DNA of 47,603 nt from Sphaerimonospora thailandensis. GTDB lineage: Bacteria; Actinomycetota; Actinomycetes; Streptosporangiales; Streptosporangiaceae. The notes beneath the pieces are model-generated. The model was not told the DNA's origin and ran no database searches. It saw nothing but the letters and a program-made list of their open reading frames with translations. The stretch is from NCBI RefSeq assembly GCF_016863115.1, contig NZ_BOOG01000054.1, positions 1-47,603 of the forward strand. The letters are read 5' to 3'. Positions 9,401 to 17,573 of the stretch are shown in pieces. Position 1 is the first letter of the stretch. Each line of letters begins with the position of its first letter. The translations under genes were made by a program, and so were the position numbers.

Positions 9401-9710
9401 CGTCCACCGACTCGGCGGGGACGGCCAGCAGGTAGCCGGGTGCCCGGGTGACGAGGACGTCCCCGCCGACGCCCGCGGCGAGGAGGGCCCTGCGAAGCTT
9501 GGAGACCCGGATCTGCAACGCGTTCGTGGCATCGGCCGGGAGGTTCTCGCCCCACAGCGCGTCGGTCAGTCCGTCGACCGACACGACGCGTCCGGGGGCG
9601 AGGGCCAGGCGGGCCAAGAGGACCCGCACGGACGGGGGCAGCGTGCCTGTCTCGCCGCCGGGGGCCTGGAGCTCGACCGGGCCGAGGACCCGGAAGGCCG
9701 CGGCCGTCAC
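6492..9710 (-). CDS. AfsR/SARP-family transcriptional regulator (wHTH-BTAD-NB-ARC-TPR)
   Basis: 1072 residues. An OmpR-type winged helix opens the protein (~1-95, with ALWGENLPADATNALQIRVS). A bacterial transcriptional activation domain follows (~97-245), then a Pro/Ser/Thr-rich linker (~250-310). An NB-ARC STAND ATPase comes next, with P-loop GPGGVGKTT near 350 and Walker B LLVVDNCEHV near 420, and a long helical TPR-like C-terminus. Proteins of this plan activate secondary-metabolite or stress genes, with the ATPase/TPR part acting as sensor (family knowledge). Start GTG 9710 has GAGG seven bases upstream. A 30-bp duplication encodes a repeated EGRGAEETDG in the C-terminal part. No biosynthetic cluster is visible beside it, so its target is unknown. 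Confidence 0.9.
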   Translation of the reverse strand: MTAAAFRVLGPVELQAPGGETGTLPPSVRVLLARLALAPGRVVSVDGLTDALWGENLPADATNALQIRVSKLRRALLAAGVGGDVLVTRAPGYLLAVPAESVDAYRFEHLVGEARGVAARGLTGPALECLDEALRLWRGPALADVGETDWALAESARLEELRLGAVEDRLELLLETGRHVETVADLERLVVDNPLRERLHRLLMLALYRSGRQADALTAYQALRHHLADELGIDPAPELQALAEAILRQQVPSQSPAGPSGSSSGGTAPATATAAPVDRPPAATAPTSPVPTSPAPASPVPSRAESEARVAAAHADRLPQRLASLIGRDDDMVTTLRRLGEARVVTLTGPGGVGKTTLALEIARGADDAIADRVHLIRLAALEAGAETVETFITELGLMSGGPGADSTEAIAEHLGPGRTLLVVDNCEHVIDDVAALIERLVGRCPGLRVLATSREALAIPGEVQVAVGPLAVPDETETSAAGSAAAISAAPAVRLFLDRARAVRPAFALDAETAPVVATICRQLDGMPLAIELAAARIKALSAADIAARLRDRFSLLTAGPRTSEARHRTLRATLDWSHDLLSDSERRLLRRLAVFRGGWTVQAAEDVCAFGGIASDEVLDLLFRLVDRSLVVPDPASGRFRLLVTVHEYARARLAEAGEAATCHARHLDHYLRLAEELGPQVRSQELAWSRLTDEHDNFRAALDHAVDSGKAGGADEPDRVGESGERDVVEIGFRLAGALVWFWSYGLRYEGDRALNALLETGGGTIAARALALQGIGVLSVYYPTPRSHAAVEESLALFEEIGDHRNAAISRLTMVWAGQYGGDADEYRRMIAKGRDELGDSDDGWWRAMTHYLEAALTLRLGEFEESARQWRHSIDLLRSTRDLMLGSAALAHLGVALREAGHHAEARAVLEEAVDENRRVDSLHGLTFALVHLAHTRLDLAEGEGRGAEETDGEGRGAEETDGEATAVLNEADEIARRARNPRCQAWAAWGRARIARTGGDVSRAYDECRRALTLLEEREFPWARARLWSFTAECAEATGHRDEAAQARHAALTVATTAATSVETTT
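6804..6863. repeat. 30-bp tandem duplication in the AfsR-like gene
   Basis: Two adjacent 30-base units (6804-6833 and 6834-6863) differ by one base, and a partial third follows. They are in frame and encode EGRGAEETDG twice in a loop of the C-terminal helical region. Confidence 0.9.
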
Positions 9711-9830
9711 AGCAGGTCCTCAGGTGAGGCGGACGGGTGTCCCATGTCGCTCCTTGACGGCCTTCCCGGCACATTGCCCGGTTTGCCCCGACATGGTACG
9801 CGTACGGCCCGGCACGAAACAGATCACCCG

Positions 9831-10892
9831 TCAAACGGGTACGGCCCGACTCGCGGAGATCAACTGCTCGGCGAGCGACTCCGCGTCCCGTCCGACCCAG
9901 CCGAGCAGCGCCGAGCCGCGATTGCGCTGCCAGGGCAGGCCGAGGAAGTACAGGCCGGGCCACGTGGTCACCCCCTCCCGATGGGCGGGTGCGCCGGCGT
10001 CGTCCAGGACGGGCACGTCGAGCCAGGGATAATGCGGCCGGAATCCGGTCGCCCACACCACCACGTCGGGACTGTGCCGCGTTCCGTCGGAGAGGACGAC
10101 GTCCGGTCCGTCGGCGTCCACCACGCGGTCCAGCCGCCGTACCCGCCGCATCAGGGCCTTCACGTCGGTCCCGAAGATCGGGTCCTGTTTCTTGAGACGG
10201 CGTCCGATGCGGCTGTCGCCGCCGAAGTCCATCATGCCGAGCAGCGAACACCACCAGAAGATGTCTCTGCCCAGCAGCCGCTGCGGCAGTGCCAGGCCCA
10301 GCGTGGGGGCCGACAGCGCGACGTTCCGGCCGTGGTCGACGAGTTCGGCGGCGATCTGCACTCCGGTGTTGCCCGCGCCCACGACGAGGACGTCACCTGC
10401 GGGAAGCCGGGCCGGGTCGCGGTAGTCGCTGCTGTGCAGTCGCACCACGCCGGGGGACAGCCGCGACGCGAAGTCGGGTGTCCGCGGGGTGTGGAACGGA
10501 CCGGTGGCGATCACCACCTGCCGCGCGGTGAACGACCCCGCCGACGTGTCGACCGCGAACCCCGTGGGCCGGTCCGGGCGTACGGAGGTCACGGTGTGGT
10601 TCAGCAGCACCGGCAGGTCGAACCACGCGGCGTACGCCTCGAGGTAGTCGGCGACCTCGTCCTTGCCCGGATGACCGTCCGGGTCTCCGGGGAACGGCAT
10701 GCCGGGCAGGGCGTCGTACCGGCGCGGGGTGAACAGCGTCAGCGAGTCCCACCGCCGCCGCCACGTGTCACCGACCCGGGCGTGGGCGTCGAGAATCACG
10801 AAGCGGCGACCGGCCTGCCGGAGGTGGTGGCCGAGCGCCAGCCCGGCCTGCCCACCTCCGATGATCAACGTGTCGAGTTCTTGGGTGTTCAT
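9831..10892 (-). CDS. Flavin-containing monooxygenase / CzcO-like FAD-NAD(P) oxidoreductase
   Basis: 353 residues. The N-terminal FAD Rossmann motif is IIGGGQAG (10-17), the second NAD(P) Rossmann motif is VGAGNTG (171-177), and the late FMO-type ATGF motif is present (WATGFRP, near 282). It should be a cytosolic FAD enzyme that oxidises a small substrate with NADPH. It starts 15 bases after the copper chaperone gene on the same strand, so the two are probably cotranscribed and copper-responsive. No clear ribosome binding site precedes ATG 10892, which fits coupling to the upstream gene. CzcO-like proteins are often annotated near metal-resistance genes but their reaction is not known; a metal role here is inference. 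Confidence 0.85.
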   Translation of the reverse strand: MNTQELDTLIIGGGQAGLALGHHLRQAGRRFVILDAHARVGDTWRRRWDSLTLFTPRRYDALPGMPFPGDPDGHPGKDEVADYLEAYAAWFDLPVLLNHTVTSVRPDRPTGFAVDTSAGSFTARQVVIATGPFHTPRTPDFASRLSPGVVRLHSSDYRDPARLPAGDVLVVGAGNTGVQIAAELVDHGRNVALSAPTLGLALPQRLLGRDIFWWCSLLGMMDFGGDSRIGRRLKKQDPIFGTDVKALMRRVRRLDRVVDADGPDVVLSDGTRHSPDVVVWATGFRPHYPWLDVPVLDDAGAPAHREGVTTWPGLYFLGLPWQRNRGSALLGWVGRDAESLAEQLISASRAVPV

Positions 10893-10907
10893 TTCTAGAT
10901 ACCTATC

Positions 10908-11105
10908 TCAGACGGTCTCGTAACCGGCGTCGTCGATCGCCGCGCGCACGGCGGAAGGGTCGGCGGCGCCCGCGACGGTCACGGTCTTGGCCGACAGGTC
11001 CACCTCCACCGCGCTGACGCCGGGGACCTCGCCGACGGCCGTGGAGATGGCGTTGACGCAGTGGCCGCAGGTGATGCCGGGGACGGAGAGAACGAGCTGG
11101 CTCAC
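10908..11105 (-). CDS. copZ: CopZ-like copper chaperone (HMA domain)
   Basis: 65 residues, a single HMA domain: VPGITCGHCVNAIS carries the metal-binding CxxC (GITCGHC), and VPGVSAVEVDLSAKTVTV is the usual ferredoxin-like strand-helix pattern. The start is GTG 11105, fixed by AAGGAG six bases upstream; longer readings into the intergenic region lack a ribosome binding site. It should pass Cu(I) to the P-type ATPase encoded divergently at 11376. It heads a two-gene operon with the flavin monooxygenase. Confidence 0.92.
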   Translation of the reverse strand: MSQLVLSVPGITCGHCVNAISTAVGEVPGVSAVEVDLSAKTVTVAGAADPSAVRAAIDDAGYETV

Positions 11106-11162
11106 GGGATGCTCCTTGTCGTGATTCGGATCTGGAACGTGAGTCCGATCCGGGATCTCGGT

Positions 11163-11292
11163 GGCGGGCCGCCCGATGCGGCCCGCCGGGGATGAGAGCA
11201 GCCTGCGGGCACGCGCTGTCCGCCCGCTGTCCTCCGGATTTCGGCCACCCACGAGATCGGACAGCGGTTCGGACAGCGGCTCGGACAGCGAA
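11163..11292. promoter_or_regulatory. Divergent copper control region: hairpin and triple 12-bp repeat
   Basis: Between copZ (start 11105, minus) and the ATPase gene (start 11376, plus) lie a perfect 10-bp inverted repeat with 5-base loop (11163-11172 / 11178-11187, GGCGGGCCGC) and three tandem 12-mers TCGGACAGCGGT-like (11257-11268, 11269-11280, 11281-11292). The ATPase has GAGGA eight bases before its ATG. No textbook CsoR or CueR operator was recognised. The hairpin lies in the copZ leader and the repeats are nearer the ATPase; either could bind a regulator (inference). Confidence 0.5.
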
Positions 11293-11375
11293 CCGGCAGC
11301 GCCGGGAAAGCGGCGGTCGGAACAGTCGCATCGACGGCCCGCGCCGGCGGGCCCATGTCGATGAGGAACTGAGCC

Positions 11376-14300
11376 ATGACGACTGCGACGAAGGCTTCCT
11401 GCACGCTGGACATCGGCGGTATGACCTGCGCGTCCTGCGTGCGGCGGGTGGAACGGGCCCTCGGCCGGGTCGAGGGCGTCGAGGTGGCCGAGGTGAACCT
11501 CGCGACCGAGGTCGCCACCGTCACCTACGACGCCGCCCGCGTCACGATCGAGGCACTGACCGAGGCCGCGAGCAGGGCCGTGCGCAGGGCCGGATACACC
11601 GCCGCCCCTCGCTACGAGAACGTGACGGGCCCCGAGAACACGACCGGCAACGTGGGGGAGACCGGGGGCCCCGGCAGGGCCGCGCGCCCACCGGCGCTCC
11701 CGTCAACGCCGCCACCACCGCCGACCCCGTCACGGGCCTCGTCCGCCGGCCTCGCCGAGGCGGCGCGTGACCGAGAGATCACCGACCTGAAGTGGAAATG
11801 GCAGGTCACCCTCCCGGTCGGGCTGTCGATGATGGTGCTGATGTACCTTCCGCTCCCCATCGACGCGATGGACTGGCTGATGCCGCTGCTGCTGGTCGTC
11901 TCGACGGTGGTGCAGTTCTGGGCGGGCCGGCCGTTCTACCGCGCGGCCTGGGCGGCGGGCCGCCACGGCGCGGTCAACATGAACACGCTCGTCGCCATGG
12001 GCACCACCGTGGCGTACGGCTACAGCGCGTTCGTCACCCTGTGGCCGGCCGCGGCCGAGCGGTTCGGGCTGCCGCTGCACGTGTACTTCGAGATCTCCGT
12101 CGTGGTCATCGCGCTCGTCCTGATGGGCCGGTGGCTGGAGGCCCTGGCCAAGCGGCGTACGACCACGGCGATCAAGACGCTGATGGGGCTGCAGCCGAAG
12201 ACCGCCCGCGTGCTGCGCGCCAATGCGGAGGGACACGGTGTCGAGGTGGAGCTGCCGGTCGAGGAGGTCGTCGTCGGAGACCTCGTCCGCGTCCGCCCAG
12301 GAGAGAAGATCCCGGTCGACGGCGTGGTCGTCGAAGGCGTCTCAACGGTCGACGAGAGCATGATCACTGGCGAGAGCCTGCCGGTGCGCAGGGATGTCGG
12401 CGATCCGCTGATCGGATCCACCCTCAACCGGACGGGTTCGGTGGTCATGCGGGCCACCGCCGTGGGCCGGGACACCACGCTGGCGCAGATCGTCCGGCTG
12501 GTGGAGGACGCCCAGGGTTCCAAGGCACCGATGCAGCGCCTGGTTGACACCGTCTCGGGATGGTTCGTCCCCGTCGTGATCGGCATCGCCGTACTCACCT
12601 TCGCCGTCTGGGCCGTGCTCGGGCCCGAGCAGGGACGGCTCGCGATGGGCATCGGTACGGCGATCGCCGTACTGATCATCGCCTGCCCCTGTGCCCTCGG
12701 CCTGGCCACCCCGACCGCGATCATGGTGGGCACCGGGAAGGCGGCCGAGCTCGGGATCCTGATCTCCGGAGGTGAGGCCCTTGAGCAGGCCCGCCGCATC
12801 ACCACGGTCGTGCTGGACAAGACCGGCACCATCACCCGCGGCCGCCCCGGCGTCACCCACGTCAGCACCGTTACCGTGAGAGACACCGAGAGAGACACCG
12901 TGGGAGACACCGCGATGTCCGCCGACGAACTGCTCGCGTACGCCGCGGCGGCCGAGACGGGATCCGAACACCCCCTGGGCGAGGCGATCGTGGCGGAGGC
13001 ACGCGACCGCGGGCTCGACCTGCCGGCGGTGGAGTCGTTCGAGGCCGTGCCCGGCCACGGAGTCGAGGCACGGGTCGGCGGCCGTGCCGTACTCATCGGA
13101 AACGCCGCGCTGATGCGACGCCACGCCATTGATTCGGGTGACATTGGTGCGGGCGACGTCGATTCTGGTGGCATGGCGGCGGTGGCCGGTGAGGTGGCCG
13201 CCCAGGTGGCCGCCCAAGGGGCGACGCCCATGTACGTCGCCATCGACGGGCGTCTCGCCGGTGTGATCGGCGTCGCCGACACCGTCAAGCCCGAGTCGCG
13301 GGACGCCGTCGAGCGGCTGCGCGCCCTCGGCCTCGACGTATGGATGCTGACCGGCGACAACCAGGTCACGGCGGAGGTCGTCGCCCGGCAGGTGGGCATC
13401 GAGAGCGATCGGGTCATCGCCGACGTCCGGCCCGAGGAGAAGGCCGCCCGCGTCGCCGCGCTCCGAAGCGAGGGCGCCGTCGTCGCGATGGTCGGCGACG
13501 GGATCAACGACGCCCCGGCGCTGGCGACGGCCGACCTCGGCATCGCGATCGGCACCGGGACCGATGTCGCCATCGCCGCCTCCGACATCACCCTTGTCGG
13601 CGGCGACCTGCGGGGGATCGTCTCGGCGATCGCACTGTCCCGCCGCACCGTGACCACGATCAAGCAGGGGCTGGGCTGGGCGTTCGCCTACAACGTGCTG
13701 CTGATCCCGGTCGCCGCCGGGGTGCTCTACCCGATCAACGGCGTCCTCCTCGATCCCTCGCTGGCCGCCGCGGCGATGGCGATGAGCTCGGTCAGCGTCG
13801 TCACCAACGCCCTGCGTCTGCGCGGCTTCCGCCGTACCGACGCGGATCGGACCGGGCGCGCCCGGGTGTTGGCCAAGATCGCCGATTATGGCTATCTCAC
13901 GGGCATCGCCGCGCTCGCGGTGTGCGTCGGCGCCGGGCTCACCGCGCTGAGCCGTACGGACACCGCCCAGCGCGGCATGAACGGCGTCCTCGCCTGGATG
14001 CAGGGCACCGGCATGCCGATGCGCCCGGCGATGAGCGTCATGATGGAGGCGGAGACCGAGCCGCGTCACGCCGACGACGCCGGGGTGCAGGTCGACCTGG
14101 AGGTCCCCGACGACGTCACCCCCGGGAAGCCGGTCACCGTCCGCGTCCGCGTGACCGACGCCGAGTCCGGGCGGCTCGTCGACGACATCGGGCGCAGCCA
14201 CGAGGCGTGGATGCACTTCATCGCCACGCGGCTCGACCTGGGCACCTTCGCGCACGTCCACCCGGCGCCCGACGGCCGGCCCGGCGAGTTCTCCGTACGG

Positions 14301-14882
14301 CTGACATTCCCGACGGCCGGCACCTATCTCATCCACACCGAGTTCCGGCGGCGCGGTGAGATGACCGACATCCTGGAGCGCCACGCGATCACGGTCGGTG
14401 ACCCGGCCCAACTGAACGAGTCTGCCCAACTGAACGGGTCGACACAGCCGAACGGGTCGACGCAGCGCGGCGAGGAGGCACAGCCCGGTGGTGAGGCGCC
14501 CGCGCCGTCGCCGCGGGAGCAGGTCGTGGACGGAGTGCGTGTCACGCTCATCGGGGACGCCGAGGTCGGTACGGGCAGCCGGTTCACCTTCCGGTTCGCC
14601 GACGCCGCGACCGGCAGGCCGATCGACGGTCTCAGGCCGTACCTGGCCGCGGCCGGACACGTCGTGATCATGCCGATCGACGGCAGCGCCTTCGCCCACG
14701 AGCACGCCGAGGTGGAGGACGACCAGGGCCGGCCCGTGTTCGCGCTGCCGGGTCAGACCTTCGGACCCGAGCTCGGGCTGCACGCCGACTTCCCCCGCGC
14801 CGGCCTGTACCGGTTGTGGGGACAGTTCCGCACGGCGAGCGGGCACGTCATCACGGCGCCCTTCACCGTCGAGGCCCGCTGA
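11376..14882 (+). CDS. copA: Copper-translocating P1B-type ATPase with C-terminal His-rich extension
   Basis: 1168 residues, much longer than the ~750 usual for CopA. The N-terminal HMA domain has GGMTCASC (CxxC 18-21). The transport core follows, with CPC at 437-439, the phosphorylation motif DKTGT at D481, and the hinge GDGIND near 707. This set marks a Cu(I) exporter in the cytoplasmic membrane. After the last helices (~875) comes a ~290-residue extension made of two Ig-like modules with His clusters, [12 protein letters not shown] and FAHVHP (~942-962) and AAGHVVIMP and FAHEHAE (~1093-1110). A repetitive Asn/Gln/Ser/Thr linker joins the modules. The extension resembles free-standing extracytoplasmic copper-resistance proteins and probably receives exported copper (inference). 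It is divergent from copZ. Confidence 0.93.
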   Translation: MTTATKASCTLDIGGMTCASCVRRVERALGRVEGVEVAEVNLATEVATVTYDAARVTIEALTEAASRAVRRAGYTAAPRYENVTGPENTTGNVGETGGPGRAARPPALPSTPPPPPTPSRASSAGLAEAARDREITDLKWKWQVTLPVGLSMMVLMYLPLPIDAMDWLMPLLLVVSTVVQFWAGRPFYRAAWAAGRHGAVNMNTLVAMGTTVAYGYSAFVTLWPAAAERFGLPLHVYFEISVVVIALVLMGRWLEALAKRRTTTAIKTLMGLQPKTARVLRANAEGHGVEVELPVEEVVVGDLVRVRPGEKIPVDGVVVEGVSTVDESMITGESLPVRRDVGDPLIGSTLNRTGSVVMRATAVGRDTTLAQIVRLVEDAQGSKAPMQRLVDTVSGWFVPVVIGIAVLTFAVWAVLGPEQGRLAMGIGTAIAVLIIACPCALGLATPTAIMVGTGKAAELGILISGGEALEQARRITTVVLDKTGTITRGRPGVTHVSTVTVRDTERDTVGDTAMSADELLAYAAAAETGSEHPLGEAIVAEARDRGLDLPAVESFEAVPGHGVEARVGGRAVLIGNAALMRRHAIDSGDIGAGDVDSGGMAAVAGEVAAQVAAQGATPMYVAIDGRLAGVIGVADTVKPESRDAVERLRALGLDVWMLTGDNQVTAEVVARQVGIESDRVIADVRPEEKAARVAALRSEGAVVAMVGDGINDAPALATADLGIAIGTGTDVAIAASDITLVGGDLRGIVSAIALSRRTVTTIKQGLGWAFAYNVLLIPVAAGVLYPINGVLLDPSLAAAAMAMSSVSVVTNALRLRGFRRTDADRTGRARVLAKIADYGYLTGIAALAVCVGAGLTALSRTDTAQRGMNGVLAWMQGTGMPMRPAMSVMMEAETEPRHADDAGVQVDLEVPDDVTPGKPVTVRVRVTDAESGRLVDDIGRSHEAWMHFIATRLDLGTFAHVHPAPDGRPGEFSVRLTFPTAGTYLIHTEFRRRGEMTDILERHAITVGDPAQLNESAQLNGSTQPNGSTQRGEEAQPGGEAPAPSPREQVVDGVRVTLIGDAEVGTGSRFTFRFADAATGRPIDGLRPYLAAAGHVVIMPIDGSAFAHEHAEVEDDQGRPVFALPGQTFGPELGLHADFPRAGLYRLWGQFRTASGHVITAPFTVEAR

Positions 14883-14897
14883 GGCCTTCCATCGAAT

Positions 14898-14937
14898 GGC
14901 CGGACCCGCGCCGTCACCGGGTGGCGCGGGTCCGGCC
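14898..14937 (+). terminator. Terminator after the copper ATPase gene
   Basis: A perfect 15-bp inverted repeat (14898-14912 and 14923-14937, GGCCGGACCCGCGCC) with a 10-base loop starts 15 bases after the stop codon. There is no T-run, which is common for actinomycete hairpin terminators. Confidence 0.75.
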
Positions 14938-14992
14938 GGCTGCCGATACGCTCAGGAATACCGACGACGATCAGCAGGGGGAGTTGACGGGG

Positions 14993-15826
14993 ATGCGGGA
15001 CACGATCACGATCGGCAAGGACCTCACGGTGGACCGTCTCGGCTTCGGGGCGATGCGCATCACCGGGCCGGGCATCTGGGGGCCGCCGGCCGATGTGCCC
15101 GCCGCCCTCGCGCTCGTCCGCCGCGCGGTCGAGCTGGGCATCACGTTCATCGACACCGCGGATTCGTACGGCCCCGGCACCAGTGAGGAACTGCTCGCCG
15201 AGGCGCTGCATCCCTATGCCGACAACCTGGTCATCGCCACCAAGGCGGGGCAGTCCCGCCCGTCTCGGGCCGAGTGGATCCCGCTGGGTCGTCCCGAGTA
15301 CCTCCGCCAGCAGGCCGAGCTGAGCCTGCGGCGGCTCCGCCTGGACCGCATCGACCTGTTCCAACTCCACCGCATCGACCCCAAGGTGCCGCTCGCCGAC
15401 CAGATCGGCGCCGTCAAGCAGCTCCAGGACGAGGGGAAGATCCGGCACTTCGGGCTCTCCCAGGTGTCCGTCACGGAGATCGAAGCGGTCAGGGATCTCA
15501 TCGAGGTCGTTAGCGTGCAGAACCTCTACAACCTGACCCGTCGCGATGACGAGGACGTGCTGGACTACTGCGAACGCGAAGGCATCGCCTTCATCCCGTG
15601 GTCGCCGATCGCCGCCGGCGCCCACGCGTCGGTGTCCGGACCGCTCGCGGAGGTCGCCGCGGAGCTGGGCGCCACCCCCGCGCAGGTGTCCCTCGCCTGG
15701 TTGCTGCGCCGTTCGCCGGTCATGCTTCCGATCCCCGGCACCAGTACGATCGCGCACCTGGAGGAGAACACCGCCGCCGCGGATCTGCGTCTGACCGACG
15801 AGCAGTTCGAGCGTCTCCAACACTGA
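14993..15826 (+). CDS. Aldo/keto reductase
   Basis: 277 residues from ATG 14993, with GGGGGAG nine bases upstream. The AKR catalytic tetrad is visible: D54 and Y59 in DTADSYG, K84 in IATKAG, and H126 in LFQLHR. The (beta/alpha)8 pattern continues to the NADPH-binding [14 protein letters not shown] near the C-terminus. It should be a soluble NADPH-dependent carbonyl reductase. The substrate is not predictable from sequence. It stands alone after the copper ATPase terminator. Confidence 0.92.
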   Translation: MRDTITIGKDLTVDRLGFGAMRITGPGIWGPPADVPAALALVRRAVELGITFIDTADSYGPGTSEELLAEALHPYADNLVIATKAGQSRPSRAEWIPLGRPEYLRQQAELSLRRLRLDRIDLFQLHRIDPKVPLADQIGAVKQLQDEGKIRHFGLSQVSVTEIEAVRDLIEVVSVQNLYNLTRRDDEDVLDYCEREGIAFIPWSPIAAGAHASVSGPLAEVAAELGATPAQVSLAWLLRRSPVMLPIPGTSTIAHLEENTAAADLRLTDEQFERLQH

Positions 15827-15891
15827 CGATCGGACGACCATTGGCGACCTGGTCAGCAGAGTCCAAGCGCGGGTGTGTCCTGCCGTCCAGG

Positions 15892-16176
15892 TCAGGCGGG
15901 CTCGACCGAAGAAATTCGGTACCGATGGACCTCAGCGTCGAGGATCTGCACCGACTGCTCGTCGCTTGTGCCGTCACCGCGGAAGGCTTCGAGAGCGGCC
16001 TCGGACTCCCAGCGTTCGTAGACGTTTATCCTGCCGGGCTCCACCAGGTCGGCGGCGAGCGCGAAATCCAGGCACCCCGCCGTGGCTCGTGCCTGCTCCA
16101 CGACTTCGACACAGCCCGCGAGGTAGGCGTCGCGGACCTCGGGAGCCACGTACAGATGTCCCGAGACGATGATCAT
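15892..16176 (-). CDS. Antibiotic biosynthesis monooxygenase (ABM) domain protein
   Basis: 94 residues. The pattern IIVSGHLYVAPEVRDAYLAG, ATAGCLDFALAAD and INVYERWESEAALEAF is the dimeric ferredoxin-like ABM fold of YgiN-type quinol monooxygenases. These use no cofactor or act on quinone-like substrates. Its ATG lies one base after the stop of the YjbR-family gene (TGAgATG), so the two are translationally coupled. The physiological substrate is unknown. Confidence 0.88.
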   Translation of the reverse strand: MIIVSGHLYVAPEVRDAYLAGCVEVVEQARATAGCLDFALAADLVEPGRINVYERWESEAALEAFRGDGTSDEQSVQILDAEVHRYRISSVEPA

Positions 16177-16177
16177 C

Positions 16178-16555
16178 TCAGGCTCCCCGGTTCCGGGCTT
16201 GGGACAGGACAGGGTGCTTGGCCTCGTACGAGGAGACCAGTTCCTTGGGAGCGCTCAGGCACCACGCCTCGGTCACCAGCTCTGCGAGTTCGTCGGCGTC
16301 AATCTTCGTGAGGTGCACCACCACCCAGCCGAACTGGCCCGCCGTGAACTGGACCTCGAACACCTCGGGGCGCTCCGCGACGAGCGCCAGCTGCTCCTCG
16401 ATCGTCGACTTGAGCCCCACAGTCTGGGTTTTCTCCCAGAGATAGCCGAAGCCCTTGTCGTGCACCTTCAGGGAGACCCAGTTGCCCGCCTCGGTCTGCT
16501 CGACATCGGGCAACTCGGCCAGCATCTTCAGGAACTCGTCCACACTCACCGCCAT
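16178..16555 (-). CDS. MmcQ/YjbR-family protein
   Basis: 125 residues. The C-terminal pattern FTAGQFGWVVVHLTKIDADELAELVTEAW, the N-terminal VDEFLKMLAELPDVEQTE and SYEAKHP fit the YjbR (CyaY-like fold) DNA-binding-like family of unknown role. ATG 16555 is preferred over ATG 16564. A TANNNT box (TAGATG, 16567-16562) lies six bases before it and there is no Shine-Dalgarno, so the message is probably leaderless. It is followed at once by the ABM gene. Confidence 0.85.
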   Translation of the reverse strand: MAVSVDEFLKMLAELPDVEQTEAGNWVSLKVHDKGFGYLWEKTQTVGLKSTIEEQLALVAERPEVFEVQFTAGQFGWVVVHLTKIDADELAELVTEAWCLSAPKELVSSYEAKHPVLSQARNRGA

Positions 16556-16601
16556 GCCCCACATCTACCAGGCGGCCACGACAATTTCTTCCATCCGCGG
16601 C
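16546..16601. repeat. Diverged duplicate, copy 1 (second copy 17385-17442)
   Basis: From ctcac at 16546 through 16583 this stretch matches 17385-17422 with 24 of 30 identities after the shared ATG (plus strand 16554 and 17393). Five of the six differences fall at plus-frame third positions, so both encode LT(A/V)MPH(I/V)YQAATT. Copy 1 also carries the leaderless start of the YjbR gene on the minus strand. Similarity fades after about 30 bases. Confidence 0.6.
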
Positions 16602-16615
16602 CTCGCCGGCAGCGG

Positions 16616-16870
16616 TCATTCATGCCAGACCAGGTGGATGATCTCCACAAGGCGCCGATACTCGATAATCAGGTAGGTCACCATCCCTGATCCGCCTTCG
16701 CCGAACGTGCGTGTCCGCATTGGGGAGTCAGGTCGTTCCCGCATGAACGGGTGGCCGTTCCATGGCGCTACCTGGAGGAATAGGACTACCTCCTGGAATG
16801 CCGCGAGTGCCGTGGCTGGAAGAGCCGCGATCTGCTCGTCTACCTGCTCGCTCTTGCCGACCGTGTACAT
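16616..16870 (-). CDS. RelE/ParE-like putative toxin
   Basis: 84 residues: MYTVGKSEQVDEQIAALPAT at the start is typical of RelE/ParE toxins (a short basic helix with 'ALPA..A'), then PFMRERPDSPMRTRTFGEGG and VTYLIIEYRRLVEIIHLVWH form the closing strands. Its ATG directly abuts the TAG of the upstream antitoxin-like gene, so translation is coupled. The role as an mRNA-cleaving or gyrase toxin is inferred from size, fold pattern and pairing. Classical catalytic residues are not certain. Confidence 0.62.
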   Translation of the reverse strand: MYTVGKSEQVDEQIAALPATALAAFQEVVLFLQVAPWNGHPFMRERPDSPMRTRTFGEGGSGMVTYLIIEYRRLVEIIHLVWHE

Positions 16871-17242
16871 CTATCGGTCGAGCTCTATGCCTAATTCGGC
16901 CGCGCGTTCGGCAAGGACCTCACGTAGAGGCCTGCCCGGAGCGTACTCGCCGCGCTCGATTGTCTTCTCGATAAGGGCCGCCCGTTCCAGCACCTCTTCG
17001 TACTCGCCACTCGCTTTCATCCTTGCGATGTGCCACCAATGGGCAAGCAAGTCATTGACAGGCGAGAGGTCCAGTTCTTCGGTGGCTCTGGCCATCGCCT
17101 GCCGGTAGTCCCTGTCGAAGTAGTCGCGATCCGCAGGCGGTAGGCACGTCCGGATGTTCCGGGGACTCCGGTCGATCTCCAGGGACTCCAAGATATGCTC
17201 GGGCGTCCGAGCGAGGACCAGTTCATGGGACTCGGCGGTCAC
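16871..17242 (-). CDS. DUF6247-like putative antitoxin
   Basis: 123 residues from GTG 17242. The start is decided by a perfect AAAGGAGG eight bases upstream; the open frame reaches further up but without a plausible start. The sequence RTPEHILESLEI, DYFDRDYRQAMARATEELD, LSPVNDLLAHWWHIA and LIEKTIERGEYA matches my memory of the actinobacterial DUF6247 family, whose members sit beside small RelE-like proteins. It overlaps nothing and is directly followed by the toxin-like gene (TAGATG). Confidence 0.68.
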   Translation of the reverse strand: MTAESHELVLARTPEHILESLEIDRSPRNIRTCLPPADRDYFDRDYRQAMARATEELDLSPVNDLLAHWWHIARMKASGEYEEVLERAALIEKTIERGEYAPGRPLREVLAERAAELGIELDR

Positions 17243-17392
17243 GAGGCTGACCTCCTTTGGCTGAGCGCACCCCCTACGGCAGAGCCGAGCGGGCGCATCC
17301 TTGCAGGACGTAGGGTTATGCCAGCAGCCTATGTGCGAAGTGCTGTTCTGTGCGTGCCACCGGAAGCCTCGACCGCTCCAGGTCTCACTGTC

Positions 17393-17509
17393 ATGCCTCA
17401 TGTCTATCAAGCGGCTACGACACTTCTGAAGATCAAGGGCTCGATCGTGGGTCACGACGGTGCCGGCCAGGTAGTCGTGAAGCCGCACGGCCACGGGGAA
17501 TCGTGGTGA
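17393..17509 (+). CDS. Possible 38-aa peptide; holds diverged duplicate copy 2
   Basis: The 331-base stretch 17243-17573 has no standard gene. ATG 17393 opens a 38-codon frame, starting MPHVYQAATTLLKIKGSIVG and ending in a Gly/His-rich tail (KPHGHGESW). No good ribosome binding site precedes it. Its first ten codons recur at 16554 as MPHIYQAATT with mainly synonymous differences, which is the only support for coding. Read on the minus strand the same bases look like a copy of the YjbR gene's leader (TAGACA six bases before an ATG), so a non-coding explanation remains open. Confidence 0.25.
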   Translation: MPHVYQAATTLLKIKGSIVGHDGAGQVVVKPHGHGESW

Positions 17510-17573
17510 TTTACGATATCGGCGCAGGGTGAAATTCATGCCGGTTTGAACGAGCGGATGGCTCGGGGGAGAC

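Noticed and set aside
12342-14846. 834-codon minus-strand frame opposite copA, and similar long frames opposite the AfsR-like gene (6546-8819) and the oxidoreductase gene (21421-24525)
   Set aside because: They mirror real genes in very GC-rich DNA, where stop codons are rare in antisense frames. Their products are Gly/Arg/His-rich and match no fold.
17393-17509. Considered as a RiPP precursor because of the Gly/His-rich tail
   Set aside because: No maturation enzymes are nearby, there is no ribosome binding site, and the similarity to 16554 covers only the first ten codons.
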